In this document: positions 1-8,344 of the stretch, piece after piece
Numbering within the stretch: position 1 is the first letter of the stretch
How the letters are laid out: every line of letters begins with the position of its first letter
Assembly (NCBI RefSeq): GCF_000317635.1
Contig: NC_019779.1
Coordinates: 2,604,001 to 2,668,000, forward strand
Direction of reading: 5' to 3'
Source of the DNA: Halothece sp. PCC 7418
GTDB taxonomy: Bacteria; Cyanobacteriota; Cyanobacteriia; Cyanobacteriales; Rubidibacteraceae
DNA length: 64,000 nucleotides
Notes under the pieces: generated by a model
Seen by the model: the letters and a program-made list of their open reading frames with translations, nothing else
What the model was told of the DNA's origin: nothing
Database searches by the model: none
Translations under genes and position numbers: made by a program

Positions 1-410
1 GTACCAGCATATTCTGAGACGACAATCGGATAACCTGTCCTGCGATATCCCACGATGAATTGCTGAATCAAATCAGTGGAAACAAAGGGTTGGTCACAGA
101 GGAGAACCATCATTGCATCAACTTGGGTTGTCATTTCCTCCATTGTTTTGAGTCCACACTGGAGAGAACTTGCCATTCCGGTTGACCATTGTTGATTAAA
201 AGCGATATGGATGTTGTATTGGCTTAGTTTTGGCGCAATTTGAGACCGATATGCCCCTAAAACCACCACAATGGGCTGACAATGAGAAGCAACAGCAACG
301 GTGGTGATCTGTTCAATGAGAGGTTTTCCTTGGTAAGGGAGGAGTTGTTTCGGTTGACCGAGGCGGGTGGATGCCCCGGCTGCTAAGATGACGATGCCGA
401 TTTGACCCAT
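1..410 (-). CDS. MobA/MocA-like molybdenum cofactor nucleotidyltransferase, C-terminus outside window
   Basis: The ATG is at 408-410 on the minus strand and about 136 codons are visible before the window edge. Residues 8-23 carry the nucleotide-binding signature of the MobA-like NTP transferase family (LAAGASTRLGQPKQLL), and LLCDQPF lies near residue 105, matching the metal-binding Asp region. Family members transfer CMP or GMP to molybdopterin; MocA makes the cytosine dinucleotide used by xanthine dehydrogenase-type enzymes. The first 28 bp overlap the 3' end of xdhC, so the two are probably co-translated. With the molybdoenzyme genes upstream, a MocA-type role (MCD cofactor) is the best guess, but MobA or another NTP transferase cannot be excluded. 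Confidence 0.85.
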   Translation of the reverse strand, partial: MGQIGIVILAAGASTRLGQPKQLLPYQGKPLIEQITTVAVASHCQPIVVVLGAYRSQIAPKLSQYNIHIAFNQQWSTGMASSLQCGLKTMEEMTTQVDAMMVLLCDQPFVSTDLIQQFIVGYRRTGYPIVVSEYAG

Positions 411-1552
411 GAGTTTTCTGTGGAATCGTGAATTGAGCCAGCGCGATCGCGCAACGATCCGCCATTGCGTCCACCCAGCACTGATTTGATTTCCGCGATC
501 AGAGAAAGGGCAATTTCTTCTGGGGTTTCGGCGGCAAGATCTAAGCCCACGGGATTATACACCCGTTGCTGTTGTTCCCAAGTAGGCGTTATGTTTTCCG
601 CTGCTAAATCTTCCCACAATTGCTTCATGCGGTGTTTGGGCCCTAAAACGCCCAGATAACGAACTGGAGAGGGGATCAGACGTTTCAGGAAAGCGCGATC
701 GCTGAGATAACGATGGGTCATGACAACAGCAACTGCTTCCGATGTCAGGAGATGCTGATAAGCGTCTGCTGGATCCGGTTTACACTCCAACAGTCGATCC
801 GCTTCGGGAAAGCGATCGCGCGTCAAATACTCTTCCCGATGATCAATAACGGTCACCTGCCAACCCAGTTGTTTCGCCAACTGCACCACAGGAATGGCAT
901 CATAGCCCGCCCCAAACACCAGTAATGGCACAGGGGGAGGAATGACTTCAAACAGGACACTGATTTCCCCTTGAGAAAGAGAATAAGACTGGATCTGAGT
1001 GCGTTGGTTAAAAAGTGTCTTTTCTGTTTCAGCTTTCAGCATTGGCGCAATCTCAGCATCTGCAATCTGATTAAGGGTCGTTCCATCTGCTCTCATCATC
1101 ACCCGTGTGCCAACAGCAAGGTTAGAGATTCCTTCTACTGCAAAAACCGTTGCCATCACCGCCACTTGTTGGGAGTTGAAGCACTCTTGGATAAAAGAGA
1201 ATTGTTCCCTTGCCGAGGTTTCGTTTAAGGGTTCAATGAGAACATCCACGATGCCATTACATCCCATCCCAAAGCCGAATAATAGATCCTCCTCATGATT
1301 CATCGTGTCATAGCGGACAACTAGAGGGGAATGGTCTTCTCTTAAAAGGGATTGCGCCCGTGCTAGCACATCCGCTTCCAAACAACCCCCACTAATCGCA
1401 CTAATCATCTCCCCTGCTTCAGTGAGTAGCATCCGCGCCCCTGGACGACGATACACTGAACCACTGGTTTGAACAACGGTGGCTAAAGCAGTCCGTTCTC
1501 CGTTTTGTTGACTTTGGGCAAACGCTTGTAGGATACGCTGTAACTCTTTCAT
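383..1552 (-). CDS. xdhC: XdhC family molybdenum cofactor insertion/chaperone protein
   Basis: The 389-residue protein has the two-domain XdhC layout. The N-terminal XdhC/CoxI domain includes GGCLEA at 55-60 and GCNG at 97-100. A C-terminal Rossmann domain starts at the nucleotide-binding turn FGAGYDA (213-219). XdhC proteins bind molybdopterin, promote exchange of the oxo ligand for sulfur, and hand the cofactor to xanthine dehydrogenase or aldehyde oxidase. The gene lies 170 bp downstream of the large molybdopterin subunit and overlaps the nucleotidyltransferase gene, matching known accessory clusters. The C-terminal tail after about residue 360 is Ser/Arg-rich and looks unstructured. Confidence 0.92.
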   Translation of the reverse strand: MKELQRILQAFAQSQQNGERTALATVVQTSGSVYRRPGARMLLTEAGEMISAISGGCLEADVLARAQSLLREDHSPLVVRYDTMNHEEDLLFGFGMGCNGIVDVLIEPLNETSAREQFSFIQECFNSQQVAVMATVFAVEGISNLAVGTRVMMRADGTTLNQIADAEIAPMLKAETEKTLFNQRTQIQSYSLSQGEISVLFEVIPPPVPLLVFGAGYDAIPVVQLAKQLGWQVTVIDHREEYLTRDRFPEADRLLECKPDPADAYQHLLTSEAVAVVMTHRYLSDRAFLKRLIPSPVRYLGVLGPKHRMKQLWEDLAAENITPTWEQQQRVYNPVGLDLAAETPEEIALSLIAEIKSVLGGRNGGSLRDRAGSIHDSTENSWVKSASSS

Positions 1553-1611
1553 GGGAAACTCTCTGATAGGGTTTCTGGGTCGGTTTAATTACAAAGTGAG
1601 TCGGTGGATGT

Positions 1612-1686
1612 TATTGGTTCCTTTCCCAAAGAACCAATATTAGCAATGACCGTGCTAGTAGGGTGGGCAATGCCCACCCTTTTTTG
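1612..1686. repeat. Two hairpins between the large subunit and xdhC, one a dispersed GTAGGGTGGGCA palindrome
   Basis: TATTGGTTC (1612-1620) pairs with GAACCAATA (1631-1639). A second palindrome, AGGGTGGGCA-a-TGCCCACCCT (1660-1680), is followed on the plus strand by six T. The second is one of three copies of this repeat in the window (others at 30462-30486 and 48955-48979), a type common between cyanobacterial genes. It could also act as a terminator, but its T run is on the strand opposite to these genes. The stretch ACAAAGTGAGTCGGTGGA near 1591-1608 is echoed near 10483-10500. Confidence 0.7.
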
Positions 1687-1722
1687 TATTTCATATTCTT
1701 TGTTGTCAATTTGGATATGGCA

Positions 1723-3858
1723 TCAAGCAAGCAACTGATCGGGAGTCAGAGGTAAACTGCGTAATCGTTTGCCTGTGGCATGATAAATCGCATTCGCCAC
1801 CGTCGGTGCAACCCCCGTAATGCCAATTTCGCCCACACCTCGCACCCCTAAGGAATTGAAGTTATAATCGGGTTCTCCTACAAACGTGACATCAATGCGG
1901 GGAATATCCGCGTGACTGGGATAGTGATAGGTTGCCAAATCATAAACCACTGGATAAGCCGTGTTAGGGTCAAAATGACAGGCTTCCATTAAGGCTTCTC
2001 CAATGCCCATAATCACCCCGCCTCGAATTTGACTCGCAGCAGCTTTCGCGTTCAGCACCTGTCCAATATTCATCACCGAAACCCAACGGGTAATTTGCAC
2101 TTGTCCGATTTCTTCATCGACCGTCACCTCGCAAAAATGAGCCCCCCAAGAATGAAACGCCCATTGTTGCCCTTCTTGACCCGGTGCAGTAGAAGCGGTG
2201 GCTTCAAAATGGCTTTCTCCCGACTGTTTTAGGGCGGTACAGGCTTCAGCAACGCTCTGACAGTTTGCCACTTGCAACACTGCTTGACTGGCTTTGAATA
2301 CGCTCGGGGCAAGGGAAGCCGTCATCATCGATCCCCCTGCCATTCCCCCATCTGGGAAGTTAGAATCCCCCAGTTCCACCGTGACTTGATCAACGGAAAC
2401 GCCTAAGGCTTCCGCAGCAGTCATGGCAACCATCGTATAAGCCCCAGTACCAATATCATTACCGGCGGTGAGAACATGAACTTTGCCATTTGGGAATAAT
2501 TGCACGGTGACTGAGGTTCCCATCCCTCTTAAAGCGGGGAAAGCAGCAGCAGCCATTCCCCAACCCACAAGTTTACCGTCACGGGTTTGACTACGAGGCT
2601 GGGGAGAACGCTGATTCCAGCCGAAACGGTCTGCGCCCACTTGCAGACAGTCGCGAAAGTGTTTTGCAGAGAAGGGTAAGCCAGTGCGCTGGTGGGTTGT
2701 GGTTTCATTTTGCAAGCGCAGTTCCACTGGGTCAATCTCTAAGGTAGAAGCCAGTTCATCCATCGCAGATTCTAGTCCCCACATTCCAGGGGCTTCTCCA
2801 GGGGCACGCATAAACGTGGGAACCCCGACGTTTAAAACCCCCACTTCCTGATTGAGTTGCAGATTGGGGGCAGCATACATCACAGGAGTGACACTGGTGC
2901 AAGGTTCAGGAAAGACTTCCACGGGAGAAGTGCACGATCGCGCATTCTGAGAAATCCCGAGGAGTTTACCCTCTTTCGTGGCTGCTAAGCGCAAGGTCTG
3001 TTCGGTTTCTGAGCGATGCCCTGTATTTGCCGTCATTTGCCGACGCGTCACCGCCAGTTTTAAAGGACGATCCAAGGCACGGGCTGCAGCAGCACAGAGA
3101 ATGCCATGAGACCAAGGAAATGCTTTCGAGCCAAATGCACCCCCAATGTAGGGTGTAACGATTCTGACGTTTTCTGAGGGGAGGTTAAACAGTTGCCCAT
3201 AAGTGCGTTGCGATCCCTTGACAAACTGAGAGGGTTCGTAAACGGTGAGGGAATCTGCATCTTGCCAATGGGCGATTATGGCATGGGGTTCCATGGGCGC
3301 ATGAAGTTCGGTAGAAGTCGTATAAGTTGCCTCAACATGGGTTGCAGCCTCAGCCGTTCCCGCTTCAAAATTCCCCGTGGCAAATTCTCCCTTAGTAAAG
3401 GTCATTGCTTCCCCAAACATGGACATGGCGGTTTCATAAGTGGTTTCTTGCCCATCAATGACAGGGGGTTCCACCTCATAATCCACTGTAATCAGTTGCA
3501 CTGCTTCTCGGGCTTGTTCAAAGGTCTCCGCAACCACTAAACCAATAATTTGTCCTGCATAGTGAATCTGGTTATCTGCGAGGGGAAGACGGCTTTCATA
3601 GATTTTGGAGTTGATAAAGTTATTATCAGGCGGATGAATTTCTGGGGCGTTTTCATGAGTAAAGACCGCAAGGACTCCCGGACTTTGTTCCGCCTTTGCT
3701 GTATTCATCCCTCGAATGTGACCTTTGGCAATGGTTGAGGTGACTAAATACCCGTGAACGATGCCCGAAATGGGATGTTCGGCACTGTAATGGGCAGTTC
3801 CCAGAACTTTTGCTAAACCGTCTTTGCGACTAACGGATGTTCCCACAACTTTATTCAT
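1723..3858 (-). CDS. Molybdopterin-binding subunit of a xanthine dehydrogenase/aldehyde oxidoreductase (YagR/PaoC-like)
   Basis: The 711-residue catalytic subunit belongs to the xanthine oxidase family and hydroxylates aldehydes or heterocycles with water as oxygen donor. Visible signatures are GGAFGSK (239-245), the MEPHA segment near 200, and GVGEIGITG (674-682), where Glu677 is the conserved catalytic glutamate. Its length matches the separate-subunit PaoC/YagR type rather than long single-chain XDH. The start codon overlaps the stop of the FAD subunit gene by 4 bp (ATGA), so the three subunit genes are translationally coupled. The substrate cannot be read from sequence: the whole operon resembles E. 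coli paoABC, an aldehyde oxidase, and purine oxidation is possible but less likely. Confidence 0.93.
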   Translation of the reverse strand: MNKVVGTSVSRKDGLAKVLGTAHYSAEHPISGIVHGYLVTSTIAKGHIRGMNTAKAEQSPGVLAVFTHENAPEIHPPDNNFINSKIYESRLPLADNQIHYAGQIIGLVVAETFEQAREAVQLITVDYEVEPPVIDGQETTYETAMSMFGEAMTFTKGEFATGNFEAGTAEAATHVEATYTTSTELHAPMEPHAIIAHWQDADSLTVYEPSQFVKGSQRTYGQLFNLPSENVRIVTPYIGGAFGSKAFPWSHGILCAAAARALDRPLKLAVTRRQMTANTGHRSETEQTLRLAATKEGKLLGISQNARSCTSPVEVFPEPCTSVTPVMYAAPNLQLNQEVGVLNVGVPTFMRAPGEAPGMWGLESAMDELASTLEIDPVELRLQNETTTHQRTGLPFSAKHFRDCLQVGADRFGWNQRSPQPRSQTRDGKLVGWGMAAAAFPALRGMGTSVTVQLFPNGKVHVLTAGNDIGTGAYTMVAMTAAEALGVSVDQVTVELGDSNFPDGGMAGGSMMTASLAPSVFKASQAVLQVANCQSVAEACTALKQSGESHFEATASTAPGQEGQQWAFHSWGAHFCEVTVDEEIGQVQITRWVSVMNIGQVLNAKAAASQIRGGVIMGIGEALMEACHFDPNTAYPVVYDLATYHYPSHADIPRIDVTFVGEPDYNFNSLGVRGVGEIGITGVAPTVANAIYHATGKRLRSLPLTPDQLLA

Positions 3859-4844
3859 GCAATGCCTCCTCCCTGTGCTGAAATGTTGAGTGCGCGTTTA
3901 ATGGCTCTTTTGCTCATTTTGACTTTAAACTGATTGTGCGTGAGAGGTTGAGCATCCTGTAAAGCCAGTTCCGCTGCCTCCTCAAATGTGGTTGCTGTGG
4001 CAGGTTTTCCCTGTAAAAAGGCTTCGGTTTCTAATAAGCGCCACGGTTTATGGGCAACCCCGCCTAGGGCAAGATGCGCCTGTTGAATAATTTCATTTTC
4101 GACTTTGACTATTGCTGCCACGGAAACTAAAGCAAAGGCATAAGACGCGCGATCGCGCAGTTTTAAGTAAACTCCTGTTTTCGCAGCCGGCTTTGAGGGT
4201 AACCTCACCGCAGTAATCAAATCGCCAGTTTCCAAGGTCGTATCTTGTTGGGGGGTATCCTCTGGTAAACGGTGAAAGTCAGCAAAGGGAATCTCTCGCT
4301 TGCCATTTGCGCCTTCTACTTCCACCACGGCATCCAAGGCTGAAAGGGCAACACACATATCAGAGGGATGAACCGCAACACAATGCTCACTTGCGCCAAA
4401 AATAGCGTGCATCCGATTAATCCCTTCCCTTGCCGAACAACCGCTTTCTGGCTGTCGTTTATTACAAGCAAAAGCCGTATCATAGTAATAGGGACAGCGG
4501 GTTCGTTGCAGTAAGTTACCGCCGACCGTTGCCATATTCCGAATTTGTTGGGAAGCACCGGCTAAAATGGCACGGGAAAGCAATGGATAATTCTCTCGAA
4601 TGTCAGGATGATTGGCAAGGTCAGTATTGGTCACCATCGCGCCGATTTTAACGCCCCCATCAGGTAAAATGTTAATCTCTTTGAGATTCAGGCGAGAGAT
4701 ATCAATCAGCGTCGCAGGATCATCCAGAAAGGCTTTCATTCGATCCACTAAGTTGGTTCCCCCTGCAATAAAACAGGTTTCTTGACTTGCCTGTTGCACT
4801 GCCTCTTCAGTGGAAGTTGCGCGGAGATAGGAAAAATTCTTCAT
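3855..4844 (-). CDS. FAD-binding subunit with extra 4Fe-4S cysteines (YagS/PaoB-like)
   Basis: The 329-residue subunit is of the CoxM/XdhB type. AGGTN (27-31) and TVGGN (106-110) are the FAD-contacting loops. An insert carries Cys117, Cys127, Cys136 and Cys155, matching the additional 4Fe-4S cluster known from E. coli PaoB and absent from most XDH medium subunits. This supports the PaoABC-like assignment. FAD would receive electrons from the 2Fe-2S subunit and pass them to an acceptor. The gene overlaps both neighbours by 4 bp. Confidence 0.92.
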   Translation of the reverse strand: MKNFSYLRATSTEEAVQQASQETCFIAGGTNLVDRMKAFLDDPATLIDISRLNLKEINILPDGGVKIGAMVTNTDLANHPDIRENYPLLSRAILAGASQQIRNMATVGGNLLQRTRCPYYYDTAFACNKRQPESGCSAREGINRMHAIFGASEHCVAVHPSDMCVALSALDAVVEVEGANGKREIPFADFHRLPEDTPQQDTTLETGDLITAVRLPSKPAAKTGVYLKLRDRASYAFALVSVAAIVKVENEIIQQAHLALGGVAHKPWRLLETEAFLQGKPATATTFEEAAELALQDAQPLTHNQFKVKMSKRAIKRALNISAQGGGIA

Positions 4845-5416
4845 TCGGATGCGTCCTCCACCAGAATCTCAGCAGCAGGAGAAGGAGGCGTTTGTCCTGC
4901 AGCTTGTTGTACCGCAGCGACAATGCCATTGTAAGCGCTACACCGACAAAGATTACCACTGAGTCGTTCTCTAATTTCGGCTTCCGAAATCGTTTCCAAT
5001 TGCGGGGGAGAATTTAAGTCAGGGGTAATTGCGCTCACACTGCCTTGTTGAATTTCGTCCAGCAAAGCGACTGAAGCACAGATTTGTCCAGGGGTACAGT
5101 AACCGCATTGAAAGCCATCATTTTCCACAAACGCGGTTTGCACCGGATGCAGTTGGTCTGGATTTCCTAACCCTTCAATGGTGGTAATGGTTTTGCCGTC
5201 CTGCATAATGGCTAAAGCAAGACAAGCGTAAATTCGTTCTCCATCAATGAGGACAGTGCAAGCTCCACACTGCCCATGGTCACACCCTTTTTTTGACCCC
5301 GTCCAGCCTAAGCGGTCTCGCAGCACGTCTAATAATGTCACTCGGGGTTCGAGGTTGACTGTATAAGAGGTGCTATTAATGGTGAGGGTTACGGGAATTT
5401 CAGGATTTTGATGCAA
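4841..5416 (-). CDS. 2Fe-2S subunit of the molybdoenzyme (YagT/PaoA-like)
   Basis: The 191-residue protein contains both clusters of the family. The plant-ferredoxin-like cluster uses Cys45, Cys50, Cys53 and Cys65 (CDHGQCGAC). The helical 2Fe-2S domain uses Cys104 and Cys107 (CGYC) plus Cys157 and Cys159 (CRC). The first codon is TTG at 5416, with AGGAG nine bases upstream; no in-frame ATG serves better. E. coli PaoA has a Tat leader, but none is present here, so the complex is probably cytoplasmic. This is the first gene of the coupled three-subunit operon. A TACAAT box lies about 25 bp upstream, next to the hairpin repeat at 5454-5509. Confidence 0.93.
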   Translation of the reverse strand: MHQNPEIPVTLTINSTSYTVNLEPRVTLLDVLRDRLGWTGSKKGCDHGQCGACTVLIDGERIYACLALAIMQDGKTITTIEGLGNPDQLHPVQTAFVENDGFQCGYCTPGQICASVALLDEIQQGSVSAITPDLNSPPQLETISEAEIRERLSGNLCRCSAYNGIVAAVQQAAGQTPPSPAAEILVEDASE

Positions 5417-5453
5417 TGGGGTTAACTCCTAGTAGGTAAATTATTGTACATTT

Positions 5454-5509
5454 TTTGACCAACGGTCACGCGCAGGCGCCTTCCGTTTTCCGAAGGCGTA
5501 ATCTTTGAC
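5454..5509. repeat. 50-bp hairpin element flanked by TTTGAC direct repeats
   Basis: TTTGAC at 5454-5459 recurs at 5504-5509. The body starts CAACGGTCA, continues with CGCAGG, then CGCCTTC (5477-5483), an 8-base loop and GAAGGCG (5492-5498). The copy at 35367-35414 has the same opening, the same CGCAGG and a different but equally paired stem, also with TGAC on both sides. This points to a small mobile or mobilised palindromic repeat. It sits just upstream of the 2Fe-2S subunit gene and might affect its promoter. Confidence 0.6.
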
Positions 5510-5519
5510 TTAGCTTTAC

Positions 5520-5800
5520 TTTTTAGTGGAAAGGGAAATGGGTCTTAGCCATTTCCCTTTCCTAAACGGCTTGCTTTCGCCAATCTGATTTCTCAGTAAA
5601 GGGGGCAACGACAAACTTCTAATCGCTTTTTACATCTGTAACACGACCTTATAAAGCATCGGTACTTAGTTGAATTACAGACCACAGTAGCTAACGGCTG
5701 GCGTTCACCGAAAGGTGTGATCACGAAAAGAAGGTAGGTAGCCTTGTGTTTTAGGACTTATACCTGAGTCTGCACGCTCGTACCTTTCTAGGTCAACAAA
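5520..5800. other. Gene-free stretch with several hairpins; possible structured RNA
   Basis: Nothing protein-like is visible between 5417 and 5991. The strongest structure is GGAAAGGGAAATGG (5528-5541) perfectly matched by CCATTTCCCTTTCC (5549-5562) with a 7-base loop. Further on, CACC-GAAA-GGTG (5706-5717) forms a stem with a GNRA tetraloop, and AGAAGGTA (5729-5736) pairs with TACCTTTCT (5781-5789). It does not match tmRNA, RNase P RNA, 6S RNA or the riboswitch cores I know. It could be a leader of the ABC transporter gene, an independent RNA, or decayed repeat DNA. Confidence 0.35.
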
Positions 5801-5991
5801 AATCGAACGATGTCAATTAATGTCTAGCTTTTAACGAGCGGTTTGCTGTCATTCTCCAGCGTAATCAATGAAGCAACTGAGAAATACTAGCCTTGAGTGT
5901 GAAGTTAGGCAAATGTTTTTAATTTCTGACCTCTTTAAGCAACTCCTAAAGGGAATCTCAGAGAATACAAAAATTTGTTAAATTGTATAAC

Positions 5992-7731
5992 ATGGCACAA
6001 TCACGTTTGCGAAACCTTATTTCCTATTTGCGCCCTCATCGGAAACAGATGCTGATGGGGATTGCTGCACTCTTGGCGGTGAATTTAGTTAGTGCTGCCA
6101 TTCCGCTATTGATTCGCGACAGTGTGGATCAAACCTTTGATAATAACCGCTTCTGGTACTACGTCGTTGGCATTATTCTCCTCGCTTCTGTGATGTGGGG
6201 GATTCGGATGATATCCCGCCTTTTAATTTTCGGCGTGGGACGTAAGGTGGAATATGATCTCAAACAAAGAATTTTTGAACACTTACTCTGTTTAGAACCG
6301 GGTTACTTTTCATTACATACTTCGGGCGATTTAATTAACCGCGCAACTAGCGATGTGGATAATGTGCGTCGGTTGGTAGGGTTTGCCGTATTGAGTGTGG
6401 TGAATACAGTCTTTGCTTACACGATTACGCTGCCCTTTATGTTGTCGATTGATGTCAATTTAACCCTCCTCGCGATCGCGCCGTATCCGTTTATTTTAAT
6501 TGCGGTGCAACTCTCCAGTCGGAATCTCAGTCGCCAACAGCAGGAAGTGCAAGAAAATCTTTCTGATCTCAGTCAGTTGATTCAGGAAGATGTCAGTGGG
6601 ATGTCTTTAATCAAGATTTATGCCCAAGAAGAGAATGAAAAACAAGCCTTTGCCCAGAAAAATGAAACGCTGCTGCGATCAAATCTGAAATTAGCCCGCA
6701 CCCGCAATATTTTATTCCCGATTATTGAAGCACTCGCTGCGGTTAGTTTACTCTTTTTACTAGGACTCGGTTCACGGGGATTGAGTAGTGGCACGATTAG
6801 CAATGGTGACTTTGTGGCGTTGATTATTTATGCCCAGCGTTTGGTCTTCCCGATTGCCTTACTTGGCTTTACCATTACGACTTATCAACGGGGTGCGGTG
6901 AGTGTCGATCGCGTGCAAGCGATTTTTGAAGCGGAACCGCAGATTCAAGATGATCCCGAGGCGATTGTCCTCCCCGTGGAAACGGTGAAAGGGCATCTGG
7001 AAGCAAAAGACTTAAGATATCGCTATCCAGGGTCACAAGCGTGGGCATTGCAAGGGGTTAACTTTACCATTCAACCTGGAGAAGTGGTAGCGGTTGTGGG
7101 GTCAATTGGTGCGGGAAAATCGACCCTAGCCAATGTCCTTCCCCGTTTATTAAAAATCGAAGCAGGACAGGTGTTTTTAGATGGCTATGATATTACCAAA
7201 ATTCGCTTAGCCGATTTACGTCGCGCGATCGCGTATGTTCCCCAAGATAGCTTTTTATTCAGCACCACGATTAGTAATAACATTGCTTATGGTGATCCCT
7301 ACGCTGATATGGATTGGGTGGAAACCTCTGCCAAAACTTCCCAAATTCACCCTGAAATCCTCAGTTTTCCCAAGCAATACGACACCATTGTCGGTGAACG
7401 GGGAATTACCCTTTCTGGTGGACAACGTCAGCGTGCCTCTCTAGCGAGGGCGTTATTAGTAGATGCGCCAGTTTTAATTTTAGATGATGCCCTCTCCAGT
7501 GTTGACAATCGAACAGCAACGGAAATCTTAAACAGTTTATCGGCAGGGGTAGAAGGAAAAACTGTGATTTTCATTACCCATCAACTTTCCGCAGCAGCAA
7601 AAGCGGATCGGTTACTGGTCATGGATCAAGGTCAGATTGTGCAAATGGGAACCCATGAGGAATTATTAGAAGTGGAAGGTTTATATCGGTCTCTTTGGCA
7701 GCAACATGAAATGGAAGAAGTGTTGCCATAA
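5992..7731 (+). CDS. ABC transporter, fused permease and ATP-binding protein (MsbA/lipid-exporter type)
   Basis: The half-transporter of 579 residues has six membrane segments in residues 1-300 and a C-terminal ATPase. The ATPase shows a Walker A motif with an unusual Ile (GSIGAGKS, near 369), the LSGGQRQR signature (near 473), Walker B LILDDA (near 493) and a switch His in FITHQ. Such proteins dimerise and export lipids, peptides or drugs; the substrate cannot be told. An in-frame TTG lies 9 bp upstream, but the ATG at 5992 is preferred; neither has a good Shine-Dalgarno. The gene stands alone. Confidence 0.9.
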   Translation: MAQSRLRNLISYLRPHRKQMLMGIAALLAVNLVSAAIPLLIRDSVDQTFDNNRFWYYVVGIILLASVMWGIRMISRLLIFGVGRKVEYDLKQRIFEHLLCLEPGYFSLHTSGDLINRATSDVDNVRRLVGFAVLSVVNTVFAYTITLPFMLSIDVNLTLLAIAPYPFILIAVQLSSRNLSRQQQEVQENLSDLSQLIQEDVSGMSLIKIYAQEENEKQAFAQKNETLLRSNLKLARTRNILFPIIEALAAVSLLFLLGLGSRGLSSGTISNGDFVALIIYAQRLVFPIALLGFTITTYQRGAVSVDRVQAIFEAEPQIQDDPEAIVLPVETVKGHLEAKDLRYRYPGSQAWALQGVNFTIQPGEVVAVVGSIGAGKSTLANVLPRLLKIEAGQVFLDGYDITKIRLADLRRAIAYVPQDSFLFSTTISNNIAYGDPYADMDWVETSAKTSQIHPEILSFPKQYDTIVGERGITLSGGQRQRASLARALLVDAPVLILDDALSSVDNRTATEILNSLSAGVEGKTVIFITHQLSAAAKADRLLVMDQGQIVQMGTHEELLEVEGLYRSLWQQHEMEEVLP

Positions 7732-7798
7732 TTTGGAAGAAGAATTATTAGGTCGTCACCCTCCTGACAAATCCTAATTGAAAGAATAACAAATAGTG

Positions 7799-7940
7799 CT
7801 GATTGACTGACAAAAGATTCAAAACGTAGGTTAAACCCTTGGTAACGAAACCCAACACCAGCAAGTTTTTTTAGGTTATACGATCGCGCTTCCCAACCTA
7901 CGATAGAATAGGGCTTTCAGAAGTTTTGTCAGTCAGCCAG
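7799..7940. mobile_element. 142-bp MITE with imperfect terminal inverted repeats and 9-bp target duplication
   Basis: The left end CTGATTGACTGACAAAA and the inverted right end CTGGCTGACTGACAAAA agree at 15 of 17 positions. The nonamer CAAATAGTG is directly repeated immediately outside both ends (7790-7798 and 7941-7949), as expected of a target-site duplication. The interior holds a palindromic ACGTAGGTT/AACCTACG pair and a segment related to 33166-33210. No transposase is encoded, so it depends on one elsewhere in the genome. It lies about 30 bp before the glycosyltransferase start. Confidence 0.8.
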
Positions 7941-7971
7941 CAAATAGTGTCAGAGTCAGGGAAGTTTTTAA

Positions 7972-8301
7972 GTGATGCGCCAACAAAAAGTCTTAAATTT
8001 TCATCAATATTTCTTCCCCTTTCTTCTCTTATTAATCTGGCTAGTTGGCGTTATTATTGATCGCCTTTGGTTTCAGTTAGATCAGGGGGTTCCAGCTTGG
8101 GATCAAGCGGATTATTTAAATGGGGCGATGAATTATTGGTACGCCTTACAAACCCCAGACTGGTTTAATCCTAATTGGTGGGAAGAGTTATGGCTTCTTT
8201 CTTCTAAAATTCCCCCTGGAACTTATATTTTAACTGCTCCTTTTCTGGAGATTTTTTGGCACAAATTCCGATGCAGCAACAGCAATTTTAATTTTATTTA
8301 G
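7972..8301 (+). CDS. Membrane glycosyltransferase (GT39/ArnT-like), N-terminal part before a frameshift
   Basis: This 109-residue piece starts at GTG 7972 (or ATG 7975) and holds one membrane segment followed by a loop with DQADY, typical of the catalytic acidic loop of GT39 enzymes. Reading is lost after the run of six T at 8252-8257. Removing one T gives a continuous protein that continues with GTNSDAATA into the next entry. The last 14 or so residues as written are therefore out-of-frame noise. Either a one-base insertion broke the gene, the base is a sequencing error, or slippage restores the frame. Confidence 0.75.
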   Translation: MMRQQKVLNFHQYFFPFLLLLIWLVGVIIDRLWFQLDQGVPAWDQADYLNGAMNYWYALQTPDWFNPNWWEELWLLSSKIPPGTYILTAPFLEIFWHKFRCSNSNFNFI

Positions 8302-8344
8302 TATTCTGTTATTATTTTCTGTTTATGGTTTAGGGAGACAATTA

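Noticed and set aside
3193-3540. 115-codon frame opposite the molybdopterin subunit gene
   Set aside because: It is the complement of a well-supported gene and has no family features.
5528-5800. tmRNA, RNase P RNA or a known riboswitch
   Set aside because: None of the conserved core sequences that I know are present; kept only as an unassigned structured region.
5805-5830. TGTCAATTAATGTC resembling end repeats of CRISPR-associated Tn7-like elements
   Set aside because: Only one copy, no transposition or Cas genes and no tRNA nearby.
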